A stretch of 15,264 bases of DNA from positions 1 through 15,264 of the forward strand of contig DUAT01000141.1 in assembly GCA_012960755.1 (NCBI GenBank), in the 5' to 3' direction. The position numbers and the translations under genes were made by a program. The notes beneath the pieces are model-generated. The model saw nothing but the letters and a program-made list of their open reading frames with translations, had not been told where the DNA came from and searched no databases. Shown piece after piece: positions 14,834 through 15,264 of the stretch (position 1 is its first letter; each line of letters begins with the position of its first letter). This stretch comes from Gammaproteobacteria bacterium (lineage in GTDB: Bacteria; Pseudomonadota; Gammaproteobacteria; Pseudomonadales; Azotimanducaceae_A).

Positions 14834-15264
14834 ATGGCGAACATGAAATACTGCCCCAGGTGTGCGACGGAACTTTCGACCCGATTCGATGGAGGTCGTG
14901 ATCGCATTGCCTGTCCTGCCCGCGATTGTGTCTTTATGCATTTTGGTGATTTTTCGATTGGCTGTGCCGGTGTTGTGCTGCGGGAGGAAGAAGGCATTCT
15001 GAAGGCACTCCTGGTGCAACGGGGACAGAATCCTTTTGCCGGTAGCTGGCAAATCCCAGGCGGTTATGCCGAGCATGATGAAATGCTTACACTTGCAGTC
15101 GAGCGAGAAGTCGAGGAAGAGGCGGGTATCGTCGCACGGGTCAACGATCTGGTAGCACTGCGCCATTCTCTGGCTGGAACCATAGGTGGTCCCAGCACCA
15201 ACGTCTACATGATCTTTCGACTTGACTATGTCGAGGGTGAGCCACGGCACGTAGTACCCGATCG
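14834..15264 (+). CDS. Nudix hydrolase with N-terminal zinc ribbon (3' end outside window)
   Basis: At least 143 residues are present; the gene runs off the right edge. Four Cys (C7, C10, C27, C32, in CPRC and CPARDC) form a small zinc ribbon. The Nudix box is complete: G77, E83, then REVEEEAG at 91-98, which fits the GX5EX7REUXEEXGU pattern. These enzymes hydrolyse nucleoside diphosphates linked to another moiety, such as NADH, ADP-ribose or CoA derivatives. A zinc ribbon before the Nudix fold is a feature of NudC-like and related proteins, but the usual NudC domain order and length are not seen in what is visible. The ATG at 14834 is 4 bases after the synthetase beta stop, so it is probably co-transcribed and perhaps translationally coupled. 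Substrate unknown. Confidence 0.9.
   Translation, partial: MANMKYCPRCATELSTRFDGGRDRIACPARDCVFMHFGDFSIGCAGVVLREEEGILKALLVQRGQNPFAGSWQIPGGYAEHDEMLTLAVEREVEEEAGIVARVNDLVALRHSLAGTIGGPSTNVYMIFRLDYVEGEPRHVVPD

Noticed and set aside
14708..15250. 180-codon antisense frame across the beta subunit end and Nudix gene
   Set aside because: The plus strand carries a complete Nudix box and zinc-ribbon Cys pattern, so the antisense frame is a shadow.
1..15264. CRISPR arrays, tRNA or rRNA genes, intact insertion sequences, phage attachment sites
   Set aside because: Read for these on both strands; no regular repeat-spacer pattern, tRNA-like cloverleaf, rRNA-like sequence or intact transposase was seen.

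Overview
The window looks like chromosome from a free-living, probably marine, gammaproteobacterium. This is inferred from family composition only: an arabinose-binding-type AraC regulator, a CadC-like membrane regulator with a TolB/FlgO-like domain, a phytanoyl-CoA dioxygenase-family enzyme, an LLM flavin oxidoreductase, and a two-gene ADP-forming acyl-CoA synthetase. There is no rRNA or other marker gene to settle it. I see no tRNA, rRNA, CRISPR array, phage module or intact insertion sequence.

Region 1 (1-2618) has a leader region, an AraC-type regulator (333-1319), a 68-residue cold-shock protein (1594-1800), and a class I SAM-dependent methyltransferase on the opposite strand (1797-2618). 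The last two genes overlap tail to tail through their stop codons.

Region 2 (2619-5818) is accessory and decaying. One large intact gene, a 656-residue CadC/ToxR-like membrane regulator (3368-5338), sits among gene debris. On its left are a possible transposase tail on the minus strand, an SGNH-hydrolase gene with its middle deleted, and a short degenerate second copy of a winged-helix regulator N-terminus. On its right is a 114-codon remnant of a GPH-family (MelB-like) sugar transporter.

Region 3 (5819-9126) is the most interesting intact unit. It holds three co-directional genes: a 529-residue protein with four rhodanese domains of which only the second keeps a catalytic Cys, a cysteine-dioxygenase-like cupin, and an LLM flavin-dependent oxidoreductase with a strong Shine-Dalgarno. 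Together they suggest an organosulfur oxidation or desulfurisation module; the substrate is unknown.

Region 4 (9256-12234, minus strand) is a probable three-gene operon: glutathione S-transferase, then phytanoyl-CoA dioxygenase-like Fe(II)/2-oxoglutarate oxygenase, then MATE exporter. A conjugate, oxidise and export role is plausible.

Region 5 (12586 to the right edge) is read divergently from region 4. It encodes alpha and beta subunits of an NDP-forming acyl-CoA synthetase, with both genes in the same reading frame and separated by stops, followed four bases later by a zinc-ribbon Nudix hydrolase cut off by the window edge. The 351-base divergent spacer (12235-12585) holds a direct repeat, an inverted repeat and candidate promoter elements.
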